A DNA stretch of 64,000 nt from Niastella sp. OAS944 (GCA_024809215.1 JANUBW010000012.1:186001-250000), one strand, 5' to 3'. Positions 30,455-38,720 are shown, counted from the first letter of the stretch. Notes: generated by a model from the sequence alone, not told the origin. Translations and numbers: made by a program.

Positions 30455-32392
30455 ATGAAGCGCTATGTGCCGTTACTACTGTTCTTCACCATTGCATTTG
30501 AAATTTCTTTTTGCCAGGTAAAACTGCCCCGTTTGATCAGGGATAGCATGATACTGCAACGGGATACAAAGCTCAGGATATGGGGTTGGGCAGGAAAAAA
30601 CGAAAAGGTAAGTATTACCTTTAATAATAAACAAGCTACCACAAAAGCCGGCCCCGACGGCAAATGGTTTATATCGCTGCCTCCTATGAAAGCAGGCGGA
30701 CCATTTACCATGAATATTTCGGCCAGCAATAAAATAACGCTTAAAGATATATTGATTGGCGATGTATGGCTTTGTTCCGGCCAGTCGAACATGGTACACC
30801 AAATGGAATTACATGGTGTTACTTATGCCAATGATATTGCAACTGCCAATTATCCGCAGATCAGGCAATTTTGGGTTGAAAATAAAAGCGACCTGAATGG
30901 GCCACGTGATAATTTAACCACTGGCTCCTGGAAATCGGCCAACCCCGAAGATGTAAAAGCATTTTCTGCTGTTGCGTATTTCTTTGCAAGAAAGACCTGG
31001 GAGAAATATCATGTACCCATTGGCATCATCAATGCCAGCATAGGCGGTACGCCCATAGAAGCATGGACCAGTGAAGAAGCACTGGCAGCATTCCCGTCAA
31101 TAATGTCAACCATTCAAAAAAATAAAGACACAGCTTATATTACTGGCTTAAGCAGAAGGGCATTTGCAAACCGTAACAACAATACGGCACCCGCTATACA
31201 TGACAAAGGACTAACAGGACCGCTTACCTGGTACGATCCAAACTATTCTCCCAAAGGCTGGCATAACATAGCCATACCCGGCTATTGGGAAGACCAGGGT
31301 ATAAAGGACCTTAATGGCGTAGTATGGTACAGGAAAGAAGTGGAGGTACCTGCATCGATGGCAGGAAAAGCAGCCCGTGTATTTTTGGGAAGGATCGTTG
31401 ATGCGGATGCTTTATATATTAATGGGCAACAGGTGGGTAATACAACGTATATGTACCCTCAGCGACGCTACCATATTCCTTCAAACCTGTTAAAAGCAGG
31501 GAAGAATCTGTTTGTGGTTCGTGTAACTAATAACAGCGGTAAGGGAGGTTTTGTGCCCGACAAACCTTATTATCTGTTTTCAGGTAACGACACGGTTGAT
31601 CTTAAAGGATACTGGCAATATAAAGTGGGCGAAGTTTTTGAGCCGCTCACACGCGGAGGAAGTTTTGGTATTGCCGCACAAAACCAGCCAGCGGCTCTTT
31701 TTAACGCTATGATAGCGCCATTGGTGAATTACGCAATAAAAGGGTTTATCTGGTACCAGGGTGAATCGAATACCGGCCGGGCCGAAGAATATGCAAAACT
31801 ACAACCGGCACAAATAGCCGACTGGCGAAAACAATGGCATCAGGGCGAACTACCCTTCCTGTTTGTACAGCTTCCTAACTTTATGGATGTTTCTTATTTA
31901 CCGGCAGAAAGTCAGTGGGCGGCGTTCAGAGAATCACAATTAAAATCCCTGTCGGTGCCTAATACTGCAATGGCAGTAACCATTGATGCAGGTGAATGGA
32001 ACGATATACATCCGGATAATAAAAAAACAGTAGGCGACCGCCTTGCACTGGCTGCCTGGAAACTGGCTTACAATGAAAATGACCTGGTAGCATCGGGACC
32101 AATATATCGCTCGGCAATCATTGAAAACAATAAAATTATCCTCAGCTTCAATCATACCGGCTCCGGGCTTATGTCCATCGACGGCGAGCCGCTTAGTCAG
32201 TTTGCTATTGCAGGGGCCGATAAGAAATTTGTTTGGGCCAACGCACAGATCGAAGGTGACAAAATAGTTGTTTGGAGCGATCGGGTTGCCGCGCCGCTGT
32301 ATGTAAGATATGCATGGGCCGACAACCCTGATGGCGCCAATTTATACAATAAAGAAGGGTTGCCTGCCTCCCCCTTCCGTACAGATCAATAA
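30455..32392 (+). CDS. Secreted SGNH esterase of the sialate O-acetylesterase family (probable acetyl xylan esterase)
   Basis: The 645-aa protein has a signal peptide (cleavage near ISFCQ). The SGNH esterase domain is split. Nucleophile Ser111 lies in LCSGQSNM; the WYQGESNTGRAEEY block is near residue 433; Asp517 and His519 of WNDIHPDN complete the triad. A jelly-roll domain (about 260-390, WYRKEVEVP, ADALYINGQQVG), like the sugar-binding domain of beta-galactosidases, is inserted between them. Close relatives in xylan loci deacetylate xylo-oligosaccharides. It is the last gene of the LacI operon, 2 bp after GH43, and converges on the next LacI-like gene. Confidence 0.88.
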   Translation: MKRYVPLLLFFTIAFEISFCQVKLPRLIRDSMILQRDTKLRIWGWAGKNEKVSITFNNKQATTKAGPDGKWFISLPPMKAGGPFTMNISASNKITLKDILIGDVWLCSGQSNMVHQMELHGVTYANDIATANYPQIRQFWVENKSDLNGPRDNLTTGSWKSANPEDVKAFSAVAYFFARKTWEKYHVPIGIINASIGGTPIEAWTSEEALAAFPSIMSTIQKNKDTAYITGLSRRAFANRNNNTAPAIHDKGLTGPLTWYDPNYSPKGWHNIAIPGYWEDQGIKDLNGVVWYRKEVEVPASMAGKAARVFLGRIVDADALYINGQQVGNTTYMYPQRRYHIPSNLLKAGKNLFVVRVTNNSGKGGFVPDKPYYLFSGNDTVDLKGYWQYKVGEVFEPLTRGGSFGIAAQNQPAALFNAMIAPLVNYAIKGFIWYQGESNTGRAEEYAKLQPAQIADWRKQWHQGELPFLFVQLPNFMDVSYLPAESQWAAFRESQLKSLSVPNTAMAVTIDAGEWNDIHPDNKKTVGDRLALAAWKLAYNENDLVASGPIYRSAIIENNKIILSFNHTGSGLMSIDGEPLSQFAIAGADKKFVWANAQIEGDKIVVWSDRVAAPLYVRYAWADNPDGANLYNKEGLPASPFRTDQ

Positions 32393-32406
32393 CTGATCAT
32401 TTTATA

Positions 32407-33444
32407 TTATTTAAAGGATCGCGGTTTTAAAGAAGACGCTCTAACGATCAGGTCAGCTGGCAAAATGGTGGTTTCTGTTGATAAACAAACTTCGCCTTTT
32501 GTAAGGGTATTGATCAGTTGCAGAGCGGCTACACGCCCCATTTCCATACCGGAATAATTAATGGTTGTAATAGCAGGTACGGTCAGCCTGCAAATGGGAT
32601 CATTATTAAAACCTACTATCGCAATATCATCCGGAACCTGTAAGCCATGTTCCATCAGGCTACGCATACAGGCAGCTGCTATCAGATCACTCGTAACAAA
32701 TAACCCATCAGGTTTTCCCTGCATTGCCAAAATTTGTGTCGCAGCTTCTATACCTGCCTGCTCAGTGATGTTTTTCACAATAAATATATCATCTTCAAAT
32801 GGAATATTATGATCGGTGAGGGCTTTACGAAAACCGGCATACCTGTCTCTATAAACATTTCTTTCGAGACACGAGGTGATCATGGCTATACGTTTACAAC
32901 CCTGTTGAATCAAATGCTGTGTAGCGGCATAGCCCATTGCGGCATTGTCTATTACTACGTTGCAGTTATCACTACTTGTATCTACCCGGTCAAAAAAAAC
33001 CACGGGCCTTCCCTCCCTGGAAAATACATTAAAATGGTCCATATTGTCGGTGCCAAATGAAAGCGACGCCAATAACCCATCTACCCCGTGATCTAAAAGC
33101 AATTGAACATTGGCTACCTCCTTTTTCATATTTTCCTGCGAGTGCATGATCATCATTTCATATCCTGCCCCAAAAACCACTTGTTGAATACCGATCAATG
33201 CAGATTTAACAAAGTCGCTTTGCAATGAATGCACAATTACCCCAATTGTTTTGGTGGTACTATTTCCCGTTTTTGTTTTAATATATCCCGATTGATCACC
33301 CCGGTGCGTAACAGATAAACGGTTCCTGCCGGGAACCTTGTGGCTTTTGTAAGGAAAATCTTTGAGCGATCTTCCATTGTTGAGTGAGGACAGTTTAGTC
33401 TTCCAGGTCCCTTCATTTGATGTAGCACGTTTTCCTGCTGGCAT
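32407..33444 (-). CDS. LacI-type sugar-sensing protein with eroded DNA-binding domain
   Basis: The 345-aa protein has an intact LacI sugar-binding core (TIGVIVHSL to the end, with VVFFDRVD, ATQHLIQQGCKRIA, IAIVGFNNDPI). It is colinear with the neighbouring LacI over the first 70 residues, with the same spacing from start to IGV. Yet the HTH is not recognisable: where paralogues read TIYDIAKK and STVSRALQDHP, only the tail GRSLKDFP is left. The hinge helix FARNL is also absent. A stop lies just before the ATG, so no HTH is hidden upstream in frame. It may be a DNA-binding-dead paralogue or a gene in decay. It converges on the esterase gene. Confidence 0.75.
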   Translation of the reverse strand: MPAGKRATSNEGTWKTKLSSLNNGRSLKDFPYKSHKVPGRNRLSVTHRGDQSGYIKTKTGNSTTKTIGVIVHSLQSDFVKSALIGIQQVVFGAGYEMMIMHSQENMKKEVANVQLLLDHGVDGLLASLSFGTDNMDHFNVFSREGRPVVFFDRVDTSSDNCNVVIDNAAMGYAATQHLIQQGCKRIAMITSCLERNVYRDRYAGFRKALTDHNIPFEDDIFIVKNITEQAGIEAATQILAMQGKPDGLFVTSDLIAAACMRSLMEHGLQVPDDIAIVGFNNDPICRLTVPAITTINYSGMEMGRVAALQLINTLTKGEVCLSTETTILPADLIVRASSLKPRSFK

Positions 33445-33564
33445 GCAATACTGTTTTCTCTAAAATAGGTTTTTACCTTAAAGAAACAGTGTACGGAACG
33501 GCCATACATAGCAGTTTAAGACGATTGGACGAAAAATTGAGACAAATGGAATAAAACAGGATCG

Positions 33565-34593
33565 TTATCGCTTTTTGACGGATGACTGACGTACTACAAG
33601 TTCAGTACGTAAAGTAAGGTTGCTGGCCTGCTCAATTGTACCAACCCCGTTCAGCTGATTGATCAATGTACGGGCCGCAGCCGCTCCCATTTCTTTTCCC
33701 GGGTAATTGATGGTGGTAAGCGATGGCCTGATGAAAGTGCCTATAGGATCATTATTAAAGCCAACTACGGCTATGTCCTGCGGCACTTTGACCTTATTTT
33801 CCAAAAATGTGCGAATGCATACGGCAGCAGTAAAATCATTATTGATGAATACCCCGTCGGGCAAAGGTTTCATCTGCATTATTTTTTTGGCGGCTTCTAT
33901 ACTATCTTCTTCGGTAACAGGGGCCACCACTACCATACGTTCATTAAAAGCTATTTTGTTTTCAGCGAGCGCATCGCGAAAACCTTTATAACGAAGTGCA
34001 TTTACCGGTGTTTTCAGATTGGACGTAATGTGAGCAATACGACGGCACCCCTGCTCTATCAGGTGTTTCGCGGCCATATGACCGCAGGCCCTGTTATCAA
34101 TACCAACGGAAGTGATGCCCGACTGTTGATGCAAACTGTCGATCAACACCACCGGTATGGATTTATCAACAAATACATTAAAATGATCGAGATTTTTGGC
34201 CCCGGAGGACAACCAGGTAATCACCCCATCTATGCGCCTGTTAAAGAGATTACGGGCATTTGCCGCTTCTTTTTCCACATCATCCAACGAATCGATAATA
34301 ACAACCCCATAACCGGCTTCATTAGCCACCTTTTCGACACCAGATAGCAGGGAGGTCATAAACGCACTGTTCAGCTCCTGCACCATAACCCCAATGGTCA
34401 TCGTTCTTTGTTGCCGAAGGTTACGGGCAAACAAATTAGAGCGATAACCCATTTGCTCGGCCACATCAAAGATCTTTTTCTTTGTCTTTTTATTGATGGC
34501 GGGGTGATCCTGCAAAGCCCGGCTAACTGTTGACGCAGACAGTTTTACCTTTTTTGCAATATCATAAATGGTGATTTCCTTCTGACTATCCAT
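33565..34593 (-). CDS. LacI-family transcriptional regulator
   Basis: The 342-aa protein is intact: HTH at residues about 7-30 (ITIYDIAKKVKLSASTVSRALQ), hinge helix FARNLRQQRT, then a sugar-binding core. The frame is open 28 codons further upstream, but those encode a hydrophobic stretch unlike LacI proteins; the ATG at 34593 is chosen. The start is 122 bp from a perfect 16-bp palindrome in the region shared with the divergent GH30 gene, suggesting control of both. Similar to the other two LacI-type proteins here, so probably an old duplication. Confidence 0.92.
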   Translation of the reverse strand: MDSQKEITIYDIAKKVKLSASTVSRALQDHPAINKKTKKKIFDVAEQMGYRSNLFARNLRQQRTMTIGVMVQELNSAFMTSLLSGVEKVANEAGYGVVIIDSLDDVEKEAANARNLFNRRIDGVITWLSSGAKNLDHFNVFVDKSIPVVLIDSLHQQSGITSVGIDNRACGHMAAKHLIEQGCRRIAHITSNLKTPVNALRYKGFRDALAENKIAFNERMVVVAPVTEEDSIEAAKKIMQMKPLPDGVFINNDFTAAVCIRTFLENKVKVPQDIAVVGFNNDPIGTFIRPSLTTINYPGKEMGAAAARTLINQLNGVGTIEQASNLTLRTELVVRQSSVKKR

Positions 34594-34932
34594 ACTGTGA
34601 GCAACTGGGTTATATGAAAATATAAATAAAAATACAACAATAGTAGTTATAATAATGTCTCCCGCGATGCCATTCATAAAACAAACCCGCTTTTGAAATT
34701 AATTTCGCATTTTTTATGCAATCGATTGCATGTTTACAAACTTATCCTTAATTTAGGATTCAGCTGAAACAGATTGCATCACTGCTGTAACCCGCCACTC
34801 GTTATAACCTTCCCGGCCTCTCACCCTCTTATTTGGTATGACCACGTGCAGATAAACACCCGTTGCCGGGTGAAAGGGAAATGTATTATCTGTTTTTACC
34901 AATAATTATCAACCATTAAAATTAGACTATCA
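34594..34932. other. Divergent regulatory region between LacI and GH30
   Basis: This 339-bp spacer holds the perfect operator-like palindrome (34716-34731), a lone half site GATTGCAT at 34772-34779 and a 10-bp palindrome TTCAGCTGAA at 34759-34768. No ORF or terminator is evident. Confidence 0.6.
34716..34731. promoter_or_regulatory. Perfect cre-like LacI-family operator, site 3
   Basis: ATGCAATCGATTGCAT is a perfect 16-bp palindrome and fits the Gram-positive cre consensus WTGNAANCGNWNNCA. It lies between the divergent lacI (34593) and GH30 (34933) starts. Two near copies precede the other intact lacI gene, so the three form a small regulon. Confidence 0.75.
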
Positions 34933-36141
34933 ATGAAAAAAGATCTGACGATTTTTCTTGCCATTTTTGTATTGCTGACCGGTTGTTCCAAAAAGAATAC
35001 ATCCGGAACAAACGATAACACCGCCGGCGTTCTGGCCCGCGAGGAAGCTACAGCCGCTGTGAATGCCGGTACAATTCAGCAAACCATTCAGGGATTTGGT
35101 GGTATGAGCCACCCTATCTGGATAGGAGATTTAACAAGTGACCAAAGAACCAAAGCATTTTCTACCACCAGTGGAATTGGGATGAGCATACTTCGCGTTA
35201 GTGTACCCGAAAACAGTACCCAGTTTGCTGCCGAAAAACCAACCATCGACGCTGCCAAAAGTTATGGAGCCCGGGTAATTGCAACAGCCTGGAACGCACC
35301 AGCCTCCATGATGAATAACCTGTACCTGAAAACAAGTTCCTATGCAGACTACGCTGCACACTTAAGAGCGTATAATACGGCTGTTGGCGGTGTATATGCC
35401 ATTAGCCCGTGGAACGAACCAAATTATTTGCCATCGGGCTGGATGCATGGTACAGCCACTGAGATCGCCAATTTTGTTGCACAACAAGGCAGCAATTGCG
35501 GCGCTCCTATTATGGCCCCGGAGCCGCTTAATATGGACCAAACATTCATAAACACCTATTTGAGCAATGCGACAGCCGCGTCAAAAACGGCGTTTGTATG
35601 CGGGCATATTTATGGAAAAACGCCCTATAACCTGGGCAATATTGGGAAATCGGTTTGGATGACGGAACACTACACCAATTCTTCCATCAGCGGCAACGAC
35701 TGGAACAATGCTATGGCAGCCGCTAAAGAGATCCATGACTGTATGAATGCAGGATGGGCAGCTTATGTGTGGTGGTATATTCGCCGCTTTTATGGCCCTA
35801 TAGATGAGAATAGTGCTATCACCAAACTGGGATATGTAATGGCCCATTTTGCCCGTTACATTCGCCCGGGTTACAGCAAGATCTCCTGCACAGCCAATCC
35901 AACAACGGGAATTTACACCACTGCTTACAAAAGTGGAAACCAAATAGTGATCGTTGCCATCAATACCAATTCAGCCATTACCTATCAGCCATTCAGCATT
36001 GGGGGAGCAACCGTTAATAATTTCAACCGGTATGTAACTACAAGCACATCGAACCTGGCCACCAGCAATTTTGCCATTACCAATAACAGCTTTGGCATTA
36101 ACCTGCCTGCATCCAGTATAACAACGTTGGTTTCATATTGA
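34933..36141 (+). CDS. GH30 glucuronoxylanase-type lipoprotein (GH30_8-like)
   Basis: The 402-aa protein carries a lipoprotein signal (LLTGC, Cys18). The GH30 barrel begins at QTIQGFGGMSHP and has acid/base Glu162 (SPWNEPNY) and nucleophile Glu245 (WMTEHYTNS). The segment WWYIRRFYGPI (Arg284/Arg285) matches the part of XynC-type enzymes that contacts the 4-O-methylglucuronic acid branch. The C-terminal side domain is a short beta-sandwich ending TTLVSY. It is likely surface-anchored and cuts glucuronoxylan next to glucuronic acid branches. Divergent from a LacI gene with a shared operator. Confidence 0.9.
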   Translation: MKKDLTIFLAIFVLLTGCSKKNTSGTNDNTAGVLAREEATAAVNAGTIQQTIQGFGGMSHPIWIGDLTSDQRTKAFSTTSGIGMSILRVSVPENSTQFAAEKPTIDAAKSYGARVIATAWNAPASMMNNLYLKTSSYADYAAHLRAYNTAVGGVYAISPWNEPNYLPSGWMHGTATEIANFVAQQGSNCGAPIMAPEPLNMDQTFINTYLSNATAASKTAFVCGHIYGKTPYNLGNIGKSVWMTEHYTNSSISGNDWNNAMAAAKEIHDCMNAGWAAYVWWYIRRFYGPIDENSAITKLGYVMAHFARYIRPGYSKISCTANPTTGIYTTAYKSGNQIVIVAINTNSAITYQPFSIGGATVNNFNRYVTTSTSNLATSNFAITNNSFGINLPASSITTLVSY

Positions 36142-36206
36142 TATTTACGTACAGTCCGTAGACCTCGAAGTATCCCAAGTTAAAAACTGATATATTTGAA
36201 ATGTAA

Positions 36207-36230
36207 AAGACCGGCCAACAGACCGGTCTT
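36207..36230. terminator. Hairpin, possible terminator of the GH30 gene
   Basis: AAGACCGG (36207-36214) pairs with CCGGTCTT (36223-36230) around an 8-nt loop, 66 bp past the GH30 stop. On the plus strand there is no T run; on the minus strand the stem is followed by TTTT. Terminator function is uncertain. Confidence 0.4.
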
Positions 36231-36240
36231 CGAATTCCAG

Positions 36241-36323
36241 TCGCCTACTTTTTATACTACCCAGTTTGACAGCAGGAGTATAATATCGTAGGCGATTTTT
36301 GTTAACAAACCTAATGTTGTTAA
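36241..36323. repeat. Two adjacent stem-loops
   Basis: TCGCCTAC (36241-36248) pairs with GTAGGCGA (36288-36295), with an inner pair TATACT (36253-36258)/AGTATA (36277-36282). The outer stem is followed by TTTTT. Next, GTTAACAA (36301-36308) pairs with TTGTTAAC (36316-36323). A further short stem is AAGGTTT/AAACCTT at 36383-36399. Clustered stems of this kind suggest RNA structure. Confidence 0.5.
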
Positions 36324-36460
36324 CAGCTTCAGTAAGCGCCTGGCCTCCGAAGCATTTAGATGCAGATAAATAACCATAGCACAAGGTTTCAAAAACCTTA
36401 GTCCGATTAGATGTAACATTGTTTAATTGAATGTCACCGTAAATTGCATTGGTGCTAACC

Positions 36461-36504
36461 AAGGAGGTGTGGTTACCATGAAATCCACAACAGTAGTTAA
36501 TTAG
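36461..36504 (+). other. Perfect Shine-Dalgarno followed by an eight-codon ORF
   Basis: AAGGAGGTG (36461-36469) is fully complementary to the 16S rRNA tail. Eight bases later ATG at 36478 opens MKSTTVVN and a TAG stop (36502-36504). The Shine-Dalgarno lies in the loop of a TAACCA/TGGTTA stem (36456-36475). Strong sites of this type are rare in Bacteroidota. It may be a leader peptide or a chance match; no regulated gene follows directly. Confidence 0.35.
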
Positions 36505-36840
36505 ACGTACATTTTTAACCTACGACATGATGATGTTAGCTCAAAGAAATTACGATGAGCAAAATAATCCATAAGGTTAAAATGTTACTTGAAGTGAGGG
36601 TCAATGAATGCTTAGAAAAACGCCATTCGCTCCTGGCGTCTCTATTGTTAGAGATACTGAAGGTAGTACAATTAGAAATAATAAAATTATATATTGGTAA
36701 ATTCCCCAATTTCTTGACCATCCTCAATTTCTGTAAATGAAGAGCAGCTCTATGGTAGCAGACAAAAGTATTGGGGAAATATGTATAGATATGGCGACGG
36801 GATCGAGCCGCCTCATTGAAAATGTGCAGGAAGCTTGTTA

Positions 36841-37050
36841 TTAATGATGTGTTTGCGGATGCAATATTTTAAACAGCTCCTTTTGCAGATCTTCGTCAGA
36901 CAACTTGTTCAATAACTGCGAATCAATTTCATACCATTTCTTTTTATTACCTAATACACCAATTACATAGGTATGTCCGGCCGGCGCCGTTTCGCAGGTT
37001 TCGGGATGTTTCTTAGATAGTGTCACCACTACATCTTTATATTTTGACAT
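36841..37050 (-). CDS. Small hypothetical protein (69 aa)
   Basis: A 69-aa ORF with a normal ATG and balanced composition: MSKYKDVVVTLSKKHPE, a central GHTYVIGVLGNKKKWYEI and an acidic helix LLNKLSDEDLQKELFKIL. I do not recognise the family. It has no signal peptide or membrane segment and stands alone between a long non-coding stretch and the DUF2807 gene. It looks more like a protein than the other short ORFs nearby but could be spurious. Confidence 0.45.
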   Translation of the reverse strand: MSKYKDVVVTLSKKHPETCETAPAGHTYVIGVLGNKKKWYEIDSQLLNKLSDEDLQKELFKILHPQTHH

Positions 37051-37235
37051 AATAGTAAGATAACTAAAAAAATTGATAGTCCCCGGTTTTACTTAACGAA
37101 TCCGTACACCAGGTTGTTCGCTTTCGTACAGTTATAGCGAATGTTAGTACCGGAAACCTTTGACCCGTAAGGTATTAATGATTGGCACATACGTTGAACC
37201 CGATGAAAACTATAAAATAACCTTAAATACAACAT

Positions 37236-37994
37236 ATGAAAATTATTACAACCGTTTTGCTGTTGGGTTCGTTGCTGGCAGCAGGCACCGTGCTGGCACA
37301 GCAAACAGAAACCAGGAAAGTTACTGACTTTACTAAACTTGACATTGGCGGCAGTTTTGACGCTGTACTTCGGCAGGGCAACGAAACATCGGTAAAAATT
37401 ATTACGGAGAATATCGATACCAAAAAAATTCTTACCGAAACAAACGGCAACACATTGAGGGTCTCGCTTGAAAAAGGTTTTTATAAAAACATAAAAATAA
37501 AACTTGAGATAACCTATAAAGATCTTGATGCACTTGATAAATCCGGTTCCGGTAACCTCACGTGTGAATCTGATCTTGGTGGCTCCGGCGACTTTGATCT
37601 TAGCTTAAGTGGCTCCGGAAATATGACCATAGAAGGGACCGTTAAAGGAACTAATATATCTATCGCAAGAAGCGGCAGCGGCAATATAAAACTTGCCCGT
37701 TTGCAGTCAGACCGTTCAAATATGCATTTTTCGGGTTCCGGTAATTTTGAGGTCAGCGACGGTGCCGCTAAAACACAAACCATCCGCCTGAGTGGTTCTG
37801 GTAACGTAAGTGCCTATGGATTGAAAACTGAAACCTGCGCCGCTACCGTATCTGGCTCAGGCGATATTGAAGTAAGCGTAAGCAATTCGATCGAAGCTTT
37901 CATAAGCGGCTCCGGCAATATAGAATACCGTGGCAATGCCCAGGTTACCAAATTAGAAGTGCACGGCTCGGGCAGGATCAGCAAAAAGAGTTAA
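37236..37994 (+). CDS. Secreted DUF2807 (head-GIN domain) protein with SGSGN repeats
   Basis: The 252-aa protein has a signal peptide (cleavage near TVLAQ). It opens with the DUF2807 start (FTKLDIGGSFDAVLRQG), then a right-handed beta-helix-like array in which SGSGN or SGSGD recurs about every 18-25 residues from residue about 105 to the end. Members are periplasmic or surface proteins of unknown function, sometimes called auto-transporter adhesin head-like. It stands alone, ended by a hairpin terminator at 38029. Confidence 0.88.
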   Translation: MKIITTVLLLGSLLAAGTVLAQQTETRKVTDFTKLDIGGSFDAVLRQGNETSVKIITENIDTKKILTETNGNTLRVSLEKGFYKNIKIKLEITYKDLDALDKSGSGNLTCESDLGGSGDFDLSLSGSGNMTIEGTVKGTNISIARSGSGNIKLARLQSDRSNMHFSGSGNFEVSDGAAKTQTIRLSGSGNVSAYGLKTETCAATVSGSGDIEVSVSNSIEAFISGSGNIEYRGNAQVTKLEVHGSGRISKKS

Positions 37995-38028
37995 TGGTCA
38001 ATTACTTTTTTTTCGAAAATATCAATTT

Positions 38029-38057
38029 GCTCTCCGATAACTTCGGGGAGCTTTTTT
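38029..38057 (+). terminator. Intrinsic terminator of the DUF2807 gene
   Basis: GCTCTCCG (38029-38036) pairs with CGGGGAGC (38044-38051), with one T-G wobble and a 7-nt loop, and is followed by six T residues. It lies 35 bp after the DUF2807 stop. Confidence 0.85.
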
Positions 38058-38123
38058 GTTATAGGGGGAAGAATGTTGCGTATATTCGAAATTTTTTGGG
38101 TAACAATATTATCGACAGACTCT

Positions 38124-38720
38124 ATGATAGAAATTAACAACAAGGAAGACATTATTATCCCATTTGACAGAATTGGAAACCCCGGTTGGGAGATCAATAC
38201 AAGAAAAATACTTGAATCTATTGCAGACAACTTCGGGGACAGCCTTAGATCCCCAATTCCGGCAAACGAAATTTCTGTACTTGAAAAAAAGCTGGGTACA
38301 ACCTTGCCCGACAATTTAAAATTGTTTTACCAAACCTTTGGCATTGCAGACATCGGCGAACAATTGCAAGACCTAAAAGAAATTGGGTGGATTAAAGATA
38401 TTTGGGCAGACCAACCACAATATGGACCCGACTTTACAGAAGATGACAAAAAACATCTGCCATTTTTAATTTCGTTTAGCGACTATCTGGGAAACGGAAA
38501 TATGTTCTGCTTTCATAGTGAAACAAAACAAATTTATTATTACGACCACGACACCCGGCCTTATTTAATCAAAATGTTTGACTCCGTTGACGATTATTTA
38601 AAAGGCTGTTTAATTTTTGCCCAAATGGACCTTGGTACCGATGATAACATTGAATACTGGACAGAAGAAATAGTTTCTGAAATTGTTGGTGCCCACATTG
38701 TGAAGAAGTGGCGATATTGA
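38124..38720 (+). CDS. SUKH (SMI1/KNR4-type) domain protein
   Basis: The 198-aa protein shows the SUKH core: helix with ISVLEKKLGTTLPDNLKLFYQTFGIADIG (about 60-90), then strands with FLISFSDYLGNGNMFCFH and YYYDHDTRPYLIKMFDSVDDYLKGCL. The frame extends 17 codons upstream, but those residues are unlike the family and overlap the terminator region; the ATG at 38124 is chosen. SUKH proteins are often immunity proteins of contact-dependent toxins. No toxin gene is adjacent, so this is an orphan. Cytoplasmic; no signal peptide. Confidence 0.8.
   Translation: MIEINNKEDIIIPFDRIGNPGWEINTRKILESIADNFGDSLRSPIPANEISVLEKKLGTTLPDNLKLFYQTFGIADIGEQLQDLKEIGWIKDIWADQPQYGPDFTEDDKKHLPFLISFSDYLGNGNMFCFHSETKQIYYYDHDTRPYLIKMFDSVDDYLKGCLIFAQMDLGTDDNIEYWTEEIVSEIVGAHIVKKWRY

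Larger units (their letters stand above)
36142..36840. other. Long intergenic region with several hairpins
   Basis: This 699-bp stretch has no ORF with recognisable family similarity. It contains at least five inverted repeats between 36207 and 36475 and a strong Shine-Dalgarno with an eight-codon ORF (36461-36504), described separately. The part from 36505 to 36840 is AT-rich, with short ORFs on both strands that I do not trust. It could hold a structured RNA or remains of a lost element. Confidence 0.5.

Noticed and set aside
33237-33509. 90-aa alternative frame as the missing HTH of the eroded LacI
   Set aside because: Read in this frame, the sequence also lacks an HTH; no single frameshift restores TVSRAL and the hinge helix.
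36207-36260. tRNA-like T-arm sequence (TTCGAATTCC)
   Set aside because: No acceptor, D or anticodon arms can be built around it on either strand.
36145-36462. 105-aa minus-strand ORF, considered as a transposase fragment
   Set aside because: It runs through the cluster of hairpins, and I cannot match it to any transposase motif.
36555-36740. 61-aa plus-strand ORF
   Set aside because: Low-complexity Leu/Ile/Lys composition and no supporting context; not convincing as a gene.
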